A DNA stretch of 64,000 nt. It comes from Zoroaster sp. YZ-2022. Its lineage: Eukaryota; Echinodermata; Asteroidea; Forcipulatida; Zoroasteridae. Of the stretch, positions 10,167-25,100 are shown piece after piece (the stretch's first letter is position 1; each line of letters starts with the position of its first letter). The position numbers and the translations under genes are program-made. The DNA lies in assembly GCA_029582265.1 (NCBI GenBank), contig CM055835.1:12579498-12643497 (forward strand), in the 5' to 3' direction. The notes beneath the pieces were generated by a model. The model did not search any database. It was not told the origin of the DNA and was given only the letters and a program-made list of their open reading frames with translations.

Positions 10167-13100
10167 GTTAGTAAATCATATGTATTATGAATGTGCTGCT
10201 TTATTTATTTATTTTGATATCTTTGATGAGTAAACCCATGGGAACTGAACAAAAAGTAATAAGTAACAAAAATCAACTAGATAAACGTTTGCATTGAGTC
10301 ACAAATGCAAGGTGTTCAGGCGTTGTCATCTCTGGTCATGTTTGTGCAAAACATGTGAAAAAAGTAAGAATCTCTGTTGTAATTTGAAATTCTTGTTTCG
10401 ACCGGATGGAAGGCACTGAAATGCATGTAGAAACTCGTACCAAGTTATTGTGAATTTCTTTTTAAAATTAAACTTACTGTTTGAAGCAGAAAGTTGAAGT
10501 CATTATGACTTGGCTTAAGTCATAATTCACTGTTAATTTAAGAAATTATTAAGTTGATCCATTTTGTAAAGCGCTGTGATACCTTTCAGTCGTGTAAGAG
10601 CACTATATATAAATGCTATTATTATTATTATTATAACTAAAGAAGCCTTGGCTTACATGAGCAGCCTCCATAGTCCGTGCTTTCAAGCTTTCACCATGTA
10701 TTTTTATTTTATTTATTTACTTTTTTAATGAAAGGTTGCCAAAACACAAGGCTCTTAAACACAAGGCTCTATTGATTTAGCCTGACTGCCTCTTCCCTTC
10801 ACAAGGTCAGACTATAGATCCGCACCCACATACTAAATATCATGTTTAGCAAATTCCTAAATCTATGATTTCTCCTTTCCAGAAAATCCCACTGCTTTGA
10901 CCTTCATACAAGTCACCTTCAATTATTGGCCATTATTATAATTTTTCACTTACTAAATATCTTTATCAGGTACTACCGTATTTGCTCACCAAATGACAGC
11001 ATCTTCGACATGTTTTCATATACGTCTTTCTGCAACAATGCCATTTTTAAGAACTCATCGTCAGATTTTAAAAATCATATTAATTAATCAAGTTATTATC
11101 TAAAAAATACAGAAATTATTTCCTTGCTTTCCTCTTAGCGAAAACAAGAATTATATCAAATGCTTTTTGTAAAACATAGTTTTCTCAAAAAACTTTAGCA
11201 CCTTTTGTAATTAAACTTTCATAGATTAGTTTTATATACTTTGTACACGTATATTTCTTGTACCAAATTTATCACCAAATTGCAAATATCAATGTTTCGA
11301 ATGAAGAATGATGCTAGTAAAAGCAATTCTACTCTCTTTGAATCAAGATATACTGTGTGCATTAACAACAAACCTGTGAAAGTATCAGCTCAGTATGGAC
11401 AAGTCATGAGAGTCAAGTGTGTAAAAGCATTCATAGTTTTTTTTACAAAAAGCACTTGGAGCAAAAGTCTGGCAACTTTGTGATACATGTACATGTTGGT
11501 GTCCCTGTTACGTACACGTAGGTAAATGTACCATTTACAATGCATTATTATTTATTATGACTCCTACATATGTAATTAACATTATTGTAATATTATTTCA
11601 TTCTAATTCGAAGAACAACTGAGAATGTTCACTCATAATAAGTATAATGAATAGTACATCTGTCTTCGTAACACCATGTCACAAACAAAGCTTGCCCCGA
11701 CCTGGTGGAATGACCTAAATAATGCATATTTGTTGACGTATATTGTTGAGAGTTTTTCAGGCAAAACTATTTTTTTTTAAATGATTACTGCATGTACATG
11801 TACCATGACCGACTTCACATCAAGTTTGCTTTCTGATAATACATCAGGATTTTGTAATCAGGTAATTGCCAATGTTACACCTTCTCTTTGAGTTTTGTGG
11901 ACGTTTCTTTCTTTTCAGACGTTTATGAAATGCGTAGAGAAAGATCCACACATGGGAATAGGTCACTTCCAGCTGGCCCACACCTACTATCAGCAACAGA
12001 ACTATGACGAAGCTTTCAAGAGCCTGGAGAAAGCACGCACCTGCCTACGAGGAAACAATTTCATTGACTACAAGCAGCTTGGGCTGGCATACAAGTTATA
12101 CGAGTGTGAGGTACTGTGGCGTTAACTGTTGTCAAAGTTGGGGGGGGGGGGAGAATGATTCAACATTTCCATTTACAAACACTGTCCTTGAACATAATCT
12201 TGTTCTAAGAAATGTCTCACCCGTGGATTTTACTATTTTAATGCTAATTTGTGACCCGCTCCATCGAAATGACGAATTTCCCCTGACACATGTTTCCGTG
12301 TAATGGACTTCCAAAGTTCACAAATCGTGCATGACTGCATTATTACATTATCAATTTATCACATCCTAACAAAGGAATGAAATGAACCAAAAATGAATGT
12401 TTGGCATCATCAGAAAGCCCATTAAATTCTCTTTAAGTTGATACATGTATATCCATATCTCAAAATGGGAAATTTGGGGGACATTCTTCATTTCGATGAA
12501 GCGGGTCACATTTTGTATTTCATCATCGAACAATGTTACTTTATTTAAAAAAGGGAAAAATGAAAATTCTTTAAAAAGATATGCATAGACTGCAGTGACA
12601 CCGTGTGAAATTCTCAATTGAGTAGCAATTACACGTAGTTCTGAAAAAAACCGGTGACCTACAACTCAGAACTAATTACTACTCAATTGAGAATTTCATA
12701 TGGTGTCACCTCAAACAGTCTTTACTTATCGTTTTCACCATGCAAAGCTACAGATATTATTTAACAAAATATTCATGGGAAGCATATCGCAAGTAAATAT
12801 AACACAAAATAATTAATAATGGGTCCCGCCTTCAATTCATTTTGTGCTCTTAATTACTGTTGAACCAAGCTTCTAACAATTGTTGGAGAAGTTCAACCAC
12901 TAAAGTCTTTCCTAATTTTCTCCGTCAACCTGTGTCTTGTGTTGATAGATTCTCCATAACCTAGCGCTGACCTTTGCTGCTCTGAATGATCCCCAAGGTG
13001 CCTTGGAGTTAATGAAAGAGGCAGTCAAGTATAAATCAGAGAGCAGACATAATATAATTGACTCAGCGCTACAAGCTCTGCAGGTAGGTAAAGTTGAAGT

Positions 13101-16100
13101 TAGTCATTCACTCATTAACCCTAACCTTCCCAAATCCTCTTTGCCAAAGTGAAGGATTTTGAAGGATTGAGGGCAGATGTGATTATTTGCTTGGTGGATT
13201 ATGGAGGATTGAGGTTATCAGGCTATATATGAAAATGGAGGATTGAGGTTACATGTTGGTCTGTCCAAAAATGATTTTGGAGGATTGAGGTTATTCCATG
13301 GTACATGTACAACCATGTTTGTTATAGTGATTGCAAGGTCGGTGCTTGGGTCAGTGGACACTGTTTATTGCCCCATGCATGCAGGGAGGGTCCCTGGGCC
13401 ATGTACATGTATCCTATAAGCAACACGTGTGTACATGTCATCTGCATTACAATGGTAGTGGTCATTATGCTTGCTTTACTACTGAAGGAGTTTGGAGGAT
13501 TCAGGTTATGTGTATGCAAATGGCTTAGGGAGTTACGGTTAATATACGTTTATTTCTCTTCATGGCCAAATAACAGTCATAACAAAATCATGAATTGCCA
13601 GTTAAAGGAAGGCTAATACCAAAACAGTAATGCGTGTGAGAGATACATGTGTTACATCATTTATTGAGGATTGTATAATTCGTTGCATTTTTCTCATAGT
13701 GACAAATCGGAAAAAAGTGTATTACGAGTAAATTATGCTTTTAGTCGGACACATTTTCGCTGTTAGTTTTTACTTTATTTTTCAAAAAAACACATTTCGT
13801 TTTGTCATCCAAGTGTTAATAAGTACCTGGTTGGTAATTTACTGTGTTTACTTTGTTTAAAATGTTGATTTTCTATATGCAACGATGGCTTGAACTTATT
13901 CGTCACTATGAAAAAAAAATGTGGTCGCCTATTCGTCAGCGCACGCATAGGCCTATACTTATACGCCACCCATGTGTTTGTACATGTTTGTATGTATACA
14001 TACTCTATAAGGCCAATATTACCATTAAGTATCGACAAACGAATACACTGCCTAACAATGTAAATACCTTAGATCCATGGTTTTTCTTTGTCTTACATTG
14101 CAAAACAAGCTAAAAACTTGATGTTTTCTACAGATTACGTTGCTCAGTCTGTCCATGGTTATAGCTGGTACCAGCCGTCCGCGCACTGTAATATTGTATG
14201 TGTACAAAATACAGTGGTTACCAACCGGTTAAATGGATTCGTCACTATGAAAAAAAACCGTATTTGACTTTTTTGCTTATTCGCCGTGAAGGGGATCTCT
14301 GTAACCCTAAAACCAGGCAGAATTATGGTTTAAAACCTTCACAGATGAAATTAGATACTCAAAGAACCCCAGAACTGCAAAAACCTGGATTTCAAAAAAA
14401 AAAAGCCGATTCGTCACTACGAGAAAAATGCGACGAATTGTACTTTTTATCTACACTATTCGTAGTCTGTATCGCTGTGCCATGAGTGTTTTGATTTTTT
14501 TTTATGGATACCCGCACATTATAAATATTTATTATTATTATTATAAAACAAAGCACTAACACGACAGCAAAAAAAGAAGACAAAGAACAGTTCCCATAGA
14601 ATCACAATACAAACAAAAATAGGAGGCAAGATTTATGTACTGATTACATCTATTAACCCTCCTATTATTAGTGTTGTTCTTTACAAAGTGGACCCATACT
14701 TCAAAATGACACAACCATGACATTTTGCGGAACACACTTTCTTATCTTCAGAGAGATGAGGTAAACTGAAGCAGCCACCTGCTTTGTTTCATTGCAAGGC
14801 TAACTTGAAATAAACCAGTGCAGTAACTTGGGGTATACACATACTGTGTGAAGGTCAGAACACTTTGGTTTTGTCCCAGACCCGAGGGGCATTTTGGGGT
14901 ATCCATGTACCATTCTTGTGTACAGTATGCAATATTTTAAGGCATGCATAGAAAAAGCATTGTGTATTTAGCATTTTGGAGACTGCATGTATACAAGGGT
15001 TAACATATTTGATTTGAAACATTTATTTGGTGTTCACAATTGCAAATTATTAAAAGATAAGAATTACATTATTATAGAAAATACAGGTTGGCAATAGTAG
15101 CTATACACCTAGGAATTTGAACGAAGCAAAGAGTGGCTTTTGTGTTCATCCTATTGAACGAGACTATCTAAACCAGAAACATAATAATAGATGACAATTA
15201 TGCTTGATGTTTGAAGTCGGCAAAAGAAAGACAATTCTAACAGAGATAGAGTGGTCAACTATTCCAAATTTTGGGTCCAGATTATGCATGTGTATAATAT
15301 TATGCAATTCGGGCAGTAGATGTTCTGTAGTATGGTAAGTGGACTTTCATATGGTGTAAAACATAGAAAATGAAAGTTGCATTGTCTGTTTTTATCTGCA
15401 ACTTCCTGAGATGTTTGTTTTCATCGGAACATTAATAATTTCCTGATAAGAAAGGAAAACAAATACTTTGAAATGAATATACAGTATTTGAGGAAATACA
15501 TGTAACTGTCAGAAGCTTGTCAGAGCAATCAAAAGTGTCCAAACGAATTTATAACGGGACCTACAATAAGTCAATGTTAAGACACAATTTACGTGTACAT
15601 GTACATGTACATGTATTCAATATTAAAAATATTTCAAGGCCACACAAATAGATTGTTGAGTCTGTTGAATGAGGCAGGTTCATAAATTGTTTTGGAATTT
15701 TAATTTTATAATTCTTTAGTTCAGCTTCAGTTGTAAGCCTATGACATGCACTGCACACATGTACACATTTTAGCAAATATCTCTGCTTTTGGACTGTAGA
15801 ATGTCAGATAATGTACCTGGGTGGTTGCTTTTTGACCTTTTATGAAAAATTGCACCAATCTACAGATATTATGTCCCATTGATATTACTTTGACCCTCTA
15901 ACTAATTGTGGAGGACGCATCTCCATGGTAACACTAGTTAGTCATCTCGATATTCTTGTACACCAAAAGATTTGAAGCAAATCTGCATTTGGTTATAATT
16001 ACCTTATTACAAAATTAGACCAATTTGAAAGCTTAGGTATTGAATAGGGTTGATATTTAAAACAAAAACCAAATAGACAAATTGTAATGTAAAACTTACT

Positions 16101-19100
16101 TATATTTTCAAGCTGATGATGGTATGAAACTACCTTAGATGTAATTTATCCAATGTACTCTATATAAAAGTTGGATTTAAAGCTTTGCATGGGGGGAGGT
16201 TTGCGGTAGCACTATACAATCTCTTAGCCCTCCTATGGTTTGACGTTTCAAAACCTTTCAAAATCTGCTTACGGGCCAAAATGGCTATCAATTATTATGA
16301 ACCCTTTAAAACCCTCCAGAATTTGTTGCTACTGAACAACCACACCTTTCAATACCCTTTGAAAGGTATTGAAACATTTCAACACCAGTTTGTTCAGAGA
16401 GTAGTTACACCTTTCGAAACCTTTCATAGGTCCCTTTTGTCAGACAGTTTTCTCACCTTTCAAAACCCTTCAGTACAGCAAACTTGAAAGGTTTTGAAAG
16501 GTCTGACAATTCTATGGCAACTGCACTGTATATAGGAGGGTTAGGAGTTGTAATAGTTGTTGAAGATAATAAGAGTACACAGATCAAAACGTCAGGTCAC
16601 CACTGGTTCTTCTCAGAACCATCAATTATTACAACTCCTCAGATAGTGTTACATGGTGCTACCACAAACCTTACTTTTATTAAATGATTGTTTGAATTTA
16701 GTACACAATAAAACTTCCTCATGATCATGAAAAAATAACGTTAGTACCTGCTTTGGTTCAATATCTGAGATTGGAAAACAATCCCTTTTTAAAAATGGCA
16801 CTAGGGGGCGCTTTGAACTTTGATGACATCAAATTATTTGAAAGCTTAGGTACCGGTATTCAATAGGGTTGATATTTAAAACAAAAACGAAATAGACAAA
16901 TTGTAATGTAAACTGTACTTGTTAGTAAATTCCATGTTAAGAATTAATAAACAAAATTAAAAAAAAAACTGTATAGTTTTTTCATTTTTTCTTGTGATCA
17001 AATAAACCACAACTAGGTATATACATGTAAATAATATGTGTTGGAATGAACAAAGAAAGATTTACTAGAGAAGGATTTGAACCTGTGACCTCTGGATGTA
17101 ATATGTTCTACCAACAGATCCATTTTTTGTGTTAATGACACAGCGTTGTAAGCTGAAACTTCCACAGGATGGAAAGAGAGTAATAGTGGAGCGGCTTAGC
17201 TCCAAAAAACAGGTCGATTGTGCACTTTCCCTTAAAAGCATGAAACTTGGCACATGGTTAGAGTAACACAATACAAAGAATTTTAGTCCAGGGGCCACCG
17301 GAAATTGCACCCCGTATGGCGGCCATCTTGGATTTCAAAATGGCCGCCATTGTGGATCTGTTTTGTTGAATATCTCCTTAACTGGTAGAGATATCGAGAC
17401 AGTTGAAACGCCTATACCCACATTTTAGGGGTCTAGGAATCCAATGGTGACACAAAATGTTTAAAAATTGTGGCCGCCATCTTGAATTCCAAGATGGCCA
17501 CCATCCACAAGCTATTTTGCTCAATATCTCATGAAGTAGTAAAGATATCAATACATTTTTAACACCTATACCCACGTTTTAGGGGTCTGGGAATCCAATA
17601 GTGACATTGAATATGTGGCAGCTATCTTATAATCAAAGATAGTCACCATCCAAGGCTATTAACATAGCATATCATCAGTCAACAGAATGACACACAACAT
17701 GTGAAGGAATGACCGGGTCATTCCTTCACATGTTGTGTGTCCACCCATCAAGAAAACATCACGAGCAGTTGGCGAAAAAGCACAGTTACTGTCTCTTGAC
17801 TTTTCTAGTCTCTGTTGCATTCCCCATCACAAGAACAAAGTGATGTGCATGGAAGTGCAGACTTCTTACACCTGCACCGACCAGTGCATCCTTTTGTGCA
17901 TCCACACCGGATAAGTTCATTGCAGATCTTTGCAGCTTCCGGTAGTGTTGTCCAAATCGGTTTGAACTGACCTTCAGATGTCTTTTCCCAACCCCACTCA
18001 CTTGGACATGGGAGCTGAGGTTGCGCATGTAATGCCTGACCCCAGCATAAGGATCCTTGGTACACTGCACGTCCGAACATGCTGCACCAGAGCGTGGTGT
18101 GTAGGCGGAATTGATTCTAGAGGTCTGCCTTTCTTTGCAAACAGTTTCTTTCGTGCTGTATTAATGTCACTACAGGTACTTCAGCGATCATACATCAAAA
18201 TGACTAATCTTGCAATGATGCTCATACAGGACTCGCTATATCTGTCTGTTCATGGTTGACTTCAGATAGCGCATCTCAGAGCTCTGGGAACGACTCCATA
18301 CAGCCCATGCAGTTCGCTTACCACGCCCAGCAAACGCTGACACAGTGTCGCATCCTGTCAGTGCATGAAACATGGGGAGGGCGTTACACTTCTCAGGGCC
18401 GAGAGCAGTGGCTATGTCATGTGCAGAGATGAATCGTAAGCTCTTCCCTGTTCCGAAGGCTAACCATATCTTCACAGAAAGTCTCTGAGTTGCTGTAATG
18501 GCGAGCACGACAACATCTGTATCAACGGTTCTAATGAGGATCCTGTCATTCCCTCTGTGCCGCATCAGCTGCATGGAGGAACATGCGCCATCTGCCTCTT
18601 CTGGCTGCATGGAGCAGGTGGTTCTAGGTGCATGCGTGGTGGAGCAAGCAAACCTCAGTTTCCAGTGTGACTACTAACTCCTTTGCTCTGGTCTTCAACT
18701 GATTTGATTATTTCTTTGGAGAGGAAACTGAAAAGTTCTGTCTTGTTTTCGGCCGACGAAGAAAATTCTGCCATTGTCCAGGAACTGCAACTGAGGTACC
18801 ACACGCTCATTTAACTCCCTTGCCACGCCTTTCTCGGGTCATGCTCTTCAGACTTCCAGGCAGGTAGCGGTCCCACACCAGGTCAAGTCGGTTGCAGATT
18901 TGTACTGTGAGAGAACAAATGGGATGAATACCTCTTTGGCATATTCTCCGAAAGTCTTCACTGTTCCAGGATTTAGCATTTGAACAATCGCTGCCCCATC
19001 AAGTATTACGCGTAACCTCTGGAGCCTGTGTACTTGGCGGTGTCATTTCAAGCATTGCAAAGATCACTCTTTGTTCCAGTTCAAGCTTCCTGCCTGGGAC

Positions 19101-22100
19101 AAGGATGGAGGTAAGAGCTGATTTTCATGTCGGAAAAAATCATCAAGGTTTCCCTCCCGCCTGACAAGCAATGTAAAGGCGGAAAACAATTGCACATCAT
19201 TCTTTAACCAGGCTACTTTCTGTTTGTCTTTTGGTTGGACTTTTGCTGATGAGCTGCTGAATAATGGCAACTTGTTGCGGGAGAGGACATCATTGAGAGG
19301 CTTTTACGCTCGATGAGCCTTTCTTGCACAAATGATTCCAAAGCCTCCTTTCCCACCTTCTGGACATTTTGCACTGTGAGCAACTGATGAGCTTGTAATC
19401 TCCTTTGTGTCGAGGACCAAAATATCAGTGGTTTCTTCAAGAAACGGATTACCAAGCTCCTCGAAAACAGACACAAGTGACCTGACATCTTTGTCGAAGG
19501 ACTTCTGTATGCTTTCAGTTTGGTCATGATGCAGCTTTGAGCTTTGCTGTCGTGGTGCGCCTGGGCCATCTCAAACTCACCAATCACTCTCTTGCAACCT
19601 CTGGGCCAGCAACCATCCATCTTTGCAGAGCACTGGGATTGTCCAGGAGACCAACAGCTCCTCCGTCTCCCTTGATGCATGCATTATTCTGCTCATGTGC
19701 CTGGTCCGTGGCAATGGAGGAAAATATGCGCTGCGTCTTCTGCACTGTGAACATGCCCGCTGAATCCTTCCAACACATCAGGGTGTGTCCTATGAAGGCT
19801 TAGCATGTCTCGAGTGGACTGGGATCCACCTCGCATAGTGTGTGTGGTCAAGAGCAAAGAACCACGGAGAAGCTCCCAGAGAGCATCTAAGTACACATAT
19901 CAAAGTCAGCTTCTCAAGGAGCGCACAAAGGTCAGGATGTAAACCTCCAATGCCAATGCAAGACTCAGTACTGGAATTGTGGACATTCTTTGGTTCTTCT
20001 TGACACCATTCCGAATGACAACTGTTGATCCTTGTCAGCCGCTCTTGCATAGTCATCGTGATTATGCGTGATGCTGCAGGTTGCTCAATGTTGCAGCTGT
20101 AACCTGATGTGCGTGACGTGTACGGCGCAACATGCAGCTCGCAGGAAAGCTTTTCTTGATGGTGGACACACAACATGTGAAGGAATGACCCGGTCATTCC
20201 TTCACATATGTTGACTGATGATATGCTATGTTAATAGCCTTGGATGGTGACTATCTTTGATTATAAGATAGCTGCCACATATTCAATGTCACTATTGGAT
20301 TCCCAGACCCCTAAAACGTGGGTATAGGTGTTAAAAATGTATTGATATCTTTACTACTTCATGAGATATTGAGCAAAATAGCTTGTGGATGGTGGCCATC
20401 TTGGATTTCAAGATGGCGGCCACAATTTCACACATTTTATGTCACTATTGGATTCCTAGACCCCTAAAATGTGGGTATAGGCATTTCAACTGTCTCGATA
20501 TCTCTACCAGTTAAGGAGATATTCAACAAAACAGATCCACAATGGCGGCCATTTTGAAATCCAAGATGGCCGCCATACGGGGTGCAATTTCCGGTGGCCC
20601 CTGGACTAAAAATCTTTGTTTTGTGTTACTCTAACCATGTGCCAAGTTTCATGCTTTTAAGGGAAAGTGCACAATTGATCAGCTAAGCTGCCCCACTATA
20701 AGCAAACAGTTCAGTGCTGAACTGTTGAACCAAAACTTCCATGGTCGGTTTTAACAGCCACACAAACTAATGTATATAGTCAGCAAATGGAAGAATATGT
20801 ATGACATAAAACACAATAAAGGGGCCACTTTCCTACCGTCACGTTAGCAGTTTTTCTTATGGTTGTAATTTTTTTTTAATATCTGAAACCACCCAAAAAG
20901 AATTTCAACATTTGAATAGACATGCATGCTTATCCTAAAGATAATTTGAGTTGATTATTACTATTATTTTTTTAATTACCCTAAAATTTCCATCAACAAA
21001 TGGACGGAAAAGTGAGGTAACTTTTTCCGTCCAATTTTTATGGAAATTTGAGGGTAAAAAAATAAATAAAACTAGATATAAGTTTTTGTCACAACAAAAA
21101 CAAGGTGTTCGGTTGAAGTTAAAATGGTTACGTCATCAATTCGAAGTGTTGGAGAAGTCAAATGTTAACGTCTGTTGAAGTTCTCGCGAGAAGTTTATGT
21201 GAATACAATACAATACTGAATTTAGAAATTATTTTAATATTAAACTTTGACTTCCGGTTTGGACAGGAAGTAAGGTCAAATTGGGGTCACCTTTGTGTAG
21301 ATATTTTTCGACAATTAACAGTCTATACAATGGTACAACAAATGTCAATTTACCTCTTGTGGTTGTTGAGATATGATTTTTTTATATTAAACTTTGACTT
21401 CCAGTTTGGACAGGAAGTAAGGTCAAATTGGGGTCACCTTTTCGTAAATATTTTTTGACAACGATCTGTGCAATGGTACAAAAATTGTGAATTTACCTCT
21501 TGTAGTTGTTGAGATATGATTGTTTTTAAATATTAAACTTTGACTTCCGGTTTGCACAGGAAGTAAGGTAAAATTGGGGTCATCTTTTTGTAAAATTGTT
21601 TTGACAAATAACGATCTGTACAATAGTGCAAAGATTGTGAATTTACCTCTTGTGGTTGTTGAGATATGATTGTTTTTAAATATTAAACTTTGACTTCCGG
21701 TTTGGACAGGAAGTAAGGTCAAATTGGGGTCACCTTTTTGTAAATATTTTTCAACAATTAACAATCTATACAATGGTGCAACAAATGTCAATTTACCTCC
21801 TGTGGTTGTTGAGATATGATTTTTTTAAATATTAAACTTTGACTTCCGGTTTGGACAGGAAGTAAGGTCAAATTGGGGTCACCGTTTTGTAAATATTTTT
21901 TGACAATTAACGATCTGTACAATGGTACAAAAATTGTGAATTTACCTCTTGTGGTTGTTGAGATATGATTTTTTTAAATATTAAACTTTGACTTCCGGTT
22001 TGGACAGGAAGTAAGGTCAAATTGGGGTCACTCACAACTCGTGTTTCGTCTACTTGTTAAGTTCTAAGTACATGCCAAGTTTCAAGTTCATGTGAAGTTT

Positions 22101-25100
22101 GCAAGTATGTGTTTGTTACCGGACAGTTATTGGGGAGAAGAAGAAGAAGTAAAAAAAAAAAAAAAAAACGAACAAAAACAATAGGTGTTTCGGGCACATA
22201 CCCGAACACCTAAAAATTACCTCAAATTAGTTCTAGTATAAGCCTGCATGTCCATTCACATGTTGAAACACTTTTTGGTCGGTTTCGGGTACTTAAAAAT
22301 AAATAACAACCATTGGAAAAACTGCTAACGTGACGGATGCAAAGTGGCCCCCTTTATTGTGTTTTATGTCGTATACATTTTCAATAAAAAAGCATCAATT
22401 AACTTCCTGCAATGATTGTTTTCTAACCAATACAGCAAAAAGAAAGTCTAGAAAAGCAAAATGAGTGCCAAATTCTTGCAAAATTATAGTTTTTTTTAAC
22501 ATTTAGTGCAGTTTCAGTCGGTTAAGTGGTTAACCATCCCAACAGTAATACAGTTTGAAGCATTTTTTTTGCCAACATTACCAATGTTGAACTTTACCTT
22601 TACAGGGAAGGTACAACATATACATGGTAATCACCTGATTACAAAATTGCCTAATATTTATTATCCGAAAGCTAACTTGAAAATAACATGAATTATCGCT
22701 CAGGGGCAAAATAAAGCACTGTGAACAAATTAACCCACATAAATTTGACAGTTTTACAAGAAATGTGTTGATGTTATTACCAATGATATACGTACAGTGT
22801 ATGTATTAATTGCTTCTGGAACTTCCACAGGATCAGAGTCATTGTTTGCCAGGAAATTGGAATAGCCAAGCAACCCAGATTACAAACAAAAGGTCAACAA
22901 ATTTGATAAAGGATGAAATAATTGACTTAATAAATAAATTAATTTTTACAATATTTTGCCGTGACATAATCTAAAACTTGGGAAAGGTTAATTATTCATA
23001 TTTCATTAGAGCCCCTCTTTAACCTTCCTACTGATAGACCATTTGAAACCATTCAAAATTTCCACTTTCAAAAATGCCCATTGGTTTTGTACACACATGG
23101 TGATACCATTTGAACAGTGTTGGTAGCAAGCTTTACATTGTGTACTACCATTCAAATCCATTCAAATCCATTGATTCACCACTTAGAAGTATCCAAACAA
23201 GGTTTTGTATTAGCTGTACTACCATTTGGAAAGATCCAAACAAGGTTTTGTATTAGCTGATCTACCATTCAAAACCATTTGGGGGAATCAATACTGTACA
23301 CAGTTATTTCACCATTCAAAACCACAAAAGCGAATGGTTTCAAATGGTGCATCAACTTGTATGAAAAAGGTACCAAAAGTAGGAGGGTTAAAGGATTCAT
23401 CCGTCAAAAACAGTGTATAGATCTGTAAATATTTATTTGAAGGGTCAGTATACATGTACTTTACAAACTTCCACAACAGTACACATAGCAATCTGTGGTA
23501 ATTTTGTGGTTAATGGTTGACTCATGATCCTGATCTTACTTGATGTGAAGTTGGTAAATGTACCAATTGTCCTGAAAAAAAAATCCGATCTGAAGTGCTT
23601 TCATATCAAAGAAACATTAACAAATATGCACAGAATTTGACAGACGGTAGATAAATGCTCCAAATGTTTTCTGTAATAAACTATGAATTTTCACATTTTC
23701 ATGAGATTAAACTTCACAGGCTGGCATTGTTGCTTCAATTCTTTAATTAGCCCAAACTACCCCTAATCTTCAAAATTCCACCTGCTGATTTTGATGGATT
23801 CAGTGTTCTGTAGTATAGCCCGGCGAATGTACATGTAGCCATACCCATCAAACTCCACCGTGCTGCTTTTGTTGGATTCAGGACTGTGTGTAGCCAATCC
23901 AGGGATGCTTTGCATTTGCCAATGTACCAATTCCATCAAAGTCCACCAATTGGTGTACCTTTTTACTGCATGTTGATGGATTTGGGAAGTTTTCTAGCCA
24001 AAAAATGCCTCACGAGGGGGTTAGGGTTAGTCCACAAAAATTAAAAAAATTATGACTCAAATAAAGCTCACACTCTTTATTAAAACAAAGTATGCATTAC
24101 TCATAGAAGTAGTTTTGCCAACATACATACAACATACATGTACATGTACTACACGTACATGGCGTACGTGACATAGCCGTATAAACATGTGTTATTATAC
24201 ATGTAATTGTCTGCAGACTAGCCATTTTTGTATCAAGGTATGAAAAAAAAAACTACAGACAGAAAGATTTGTACTTTTGTACGAAGCCTTCGTTAAATAA
24301 TAATAATAATACTAATAATGTGTGGACTTATATAGCGCACGTATCCACCAACTGAGTGGTTTACAATCATGTGCACACAATGTTTAATATAATTATGTAC
24401 ATATGTGTACTGCACACAGCTTGTAAACATTTGTACATTGGACAGCATACAATGTACATGTTTTTGAGAACTGAAAGTGAAATGACATACATACGTACGT
24501 ACATAATGGGTTTTTGCTAACTTTATTGGCTGTAGTTTCCTCATTTCATCTTCATGTTGTGTATATATATATATTTACATGATATATGTACTGGCAGTAC
24601 CGTACTGCAGTGTTCATTGTATACCATGTACACATGTAGCATTGTATAAATAATAATAATAATAATGTGTGGACTTATATAGCGCGCGTATCCACCAACT
24701 GAGTAGTGCTCAAGGCGCATTATATTATTACCCCTGCTCATAAGGCTCATAAATCATTCCTGAAACCATCTCAGCTCCCTGGGGAGTATACAGCTCAATT
24801 GCTGCCATTACAGCGCATGTAGGGCTAATCAACCAATTCTGCCCTCACAGGTACCCATTTAACCCCTGGGTGGAGAGAAGCAATTATGGTTAAGTGTCTT
24901 GCTCAAGGACACAAGTCTGAAGTGTCACGGCCGGGATGATGATTCCATCACCAAAATGGGCAAACAGTTTTTAACTCATGATTATGAATGAAATATCGCT
25001 TAAAATCCAGTGTACAATGTTTGGTAAAATGCCATAAAGTCAATCTTACTGAATGTGTTTCCACATCAGTGACCAAAACATGTTTAAGCTCTGATGGAAT

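Larger units (their letters stand above)
17184..20698 (-). mobile_element. 3.5 kb DNA transposon with ~530 bp inverted repeats
   Basis: The ends TAGTGGAGCGGCTTAGCT (17184) and its inverse (ending 20698) are flanked by TAA on both sides (17181-17183, 20699-20701), a 3 bp target duplication. The inverted repeats run inward about 530 bp (17184-17741 and 20163-20698) with few differences. Each includes two internal near-repeats containing GGCGGCCATCTTGGATT and ends in a 53 bp palindrome on the left (slightly broken on the right). The interior encodes one degenerate minus-strand protein. The superfamily is not certain; an Academ-like element is one option. Confidence 0.78.

Noticed and set aside
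13844..14485. Open frames sharing the peptide IRHYEKK
   Set aside because: Caused by repeats of ATTCGTCACTATGAAAAAAA in an intron; no splice context or domain.
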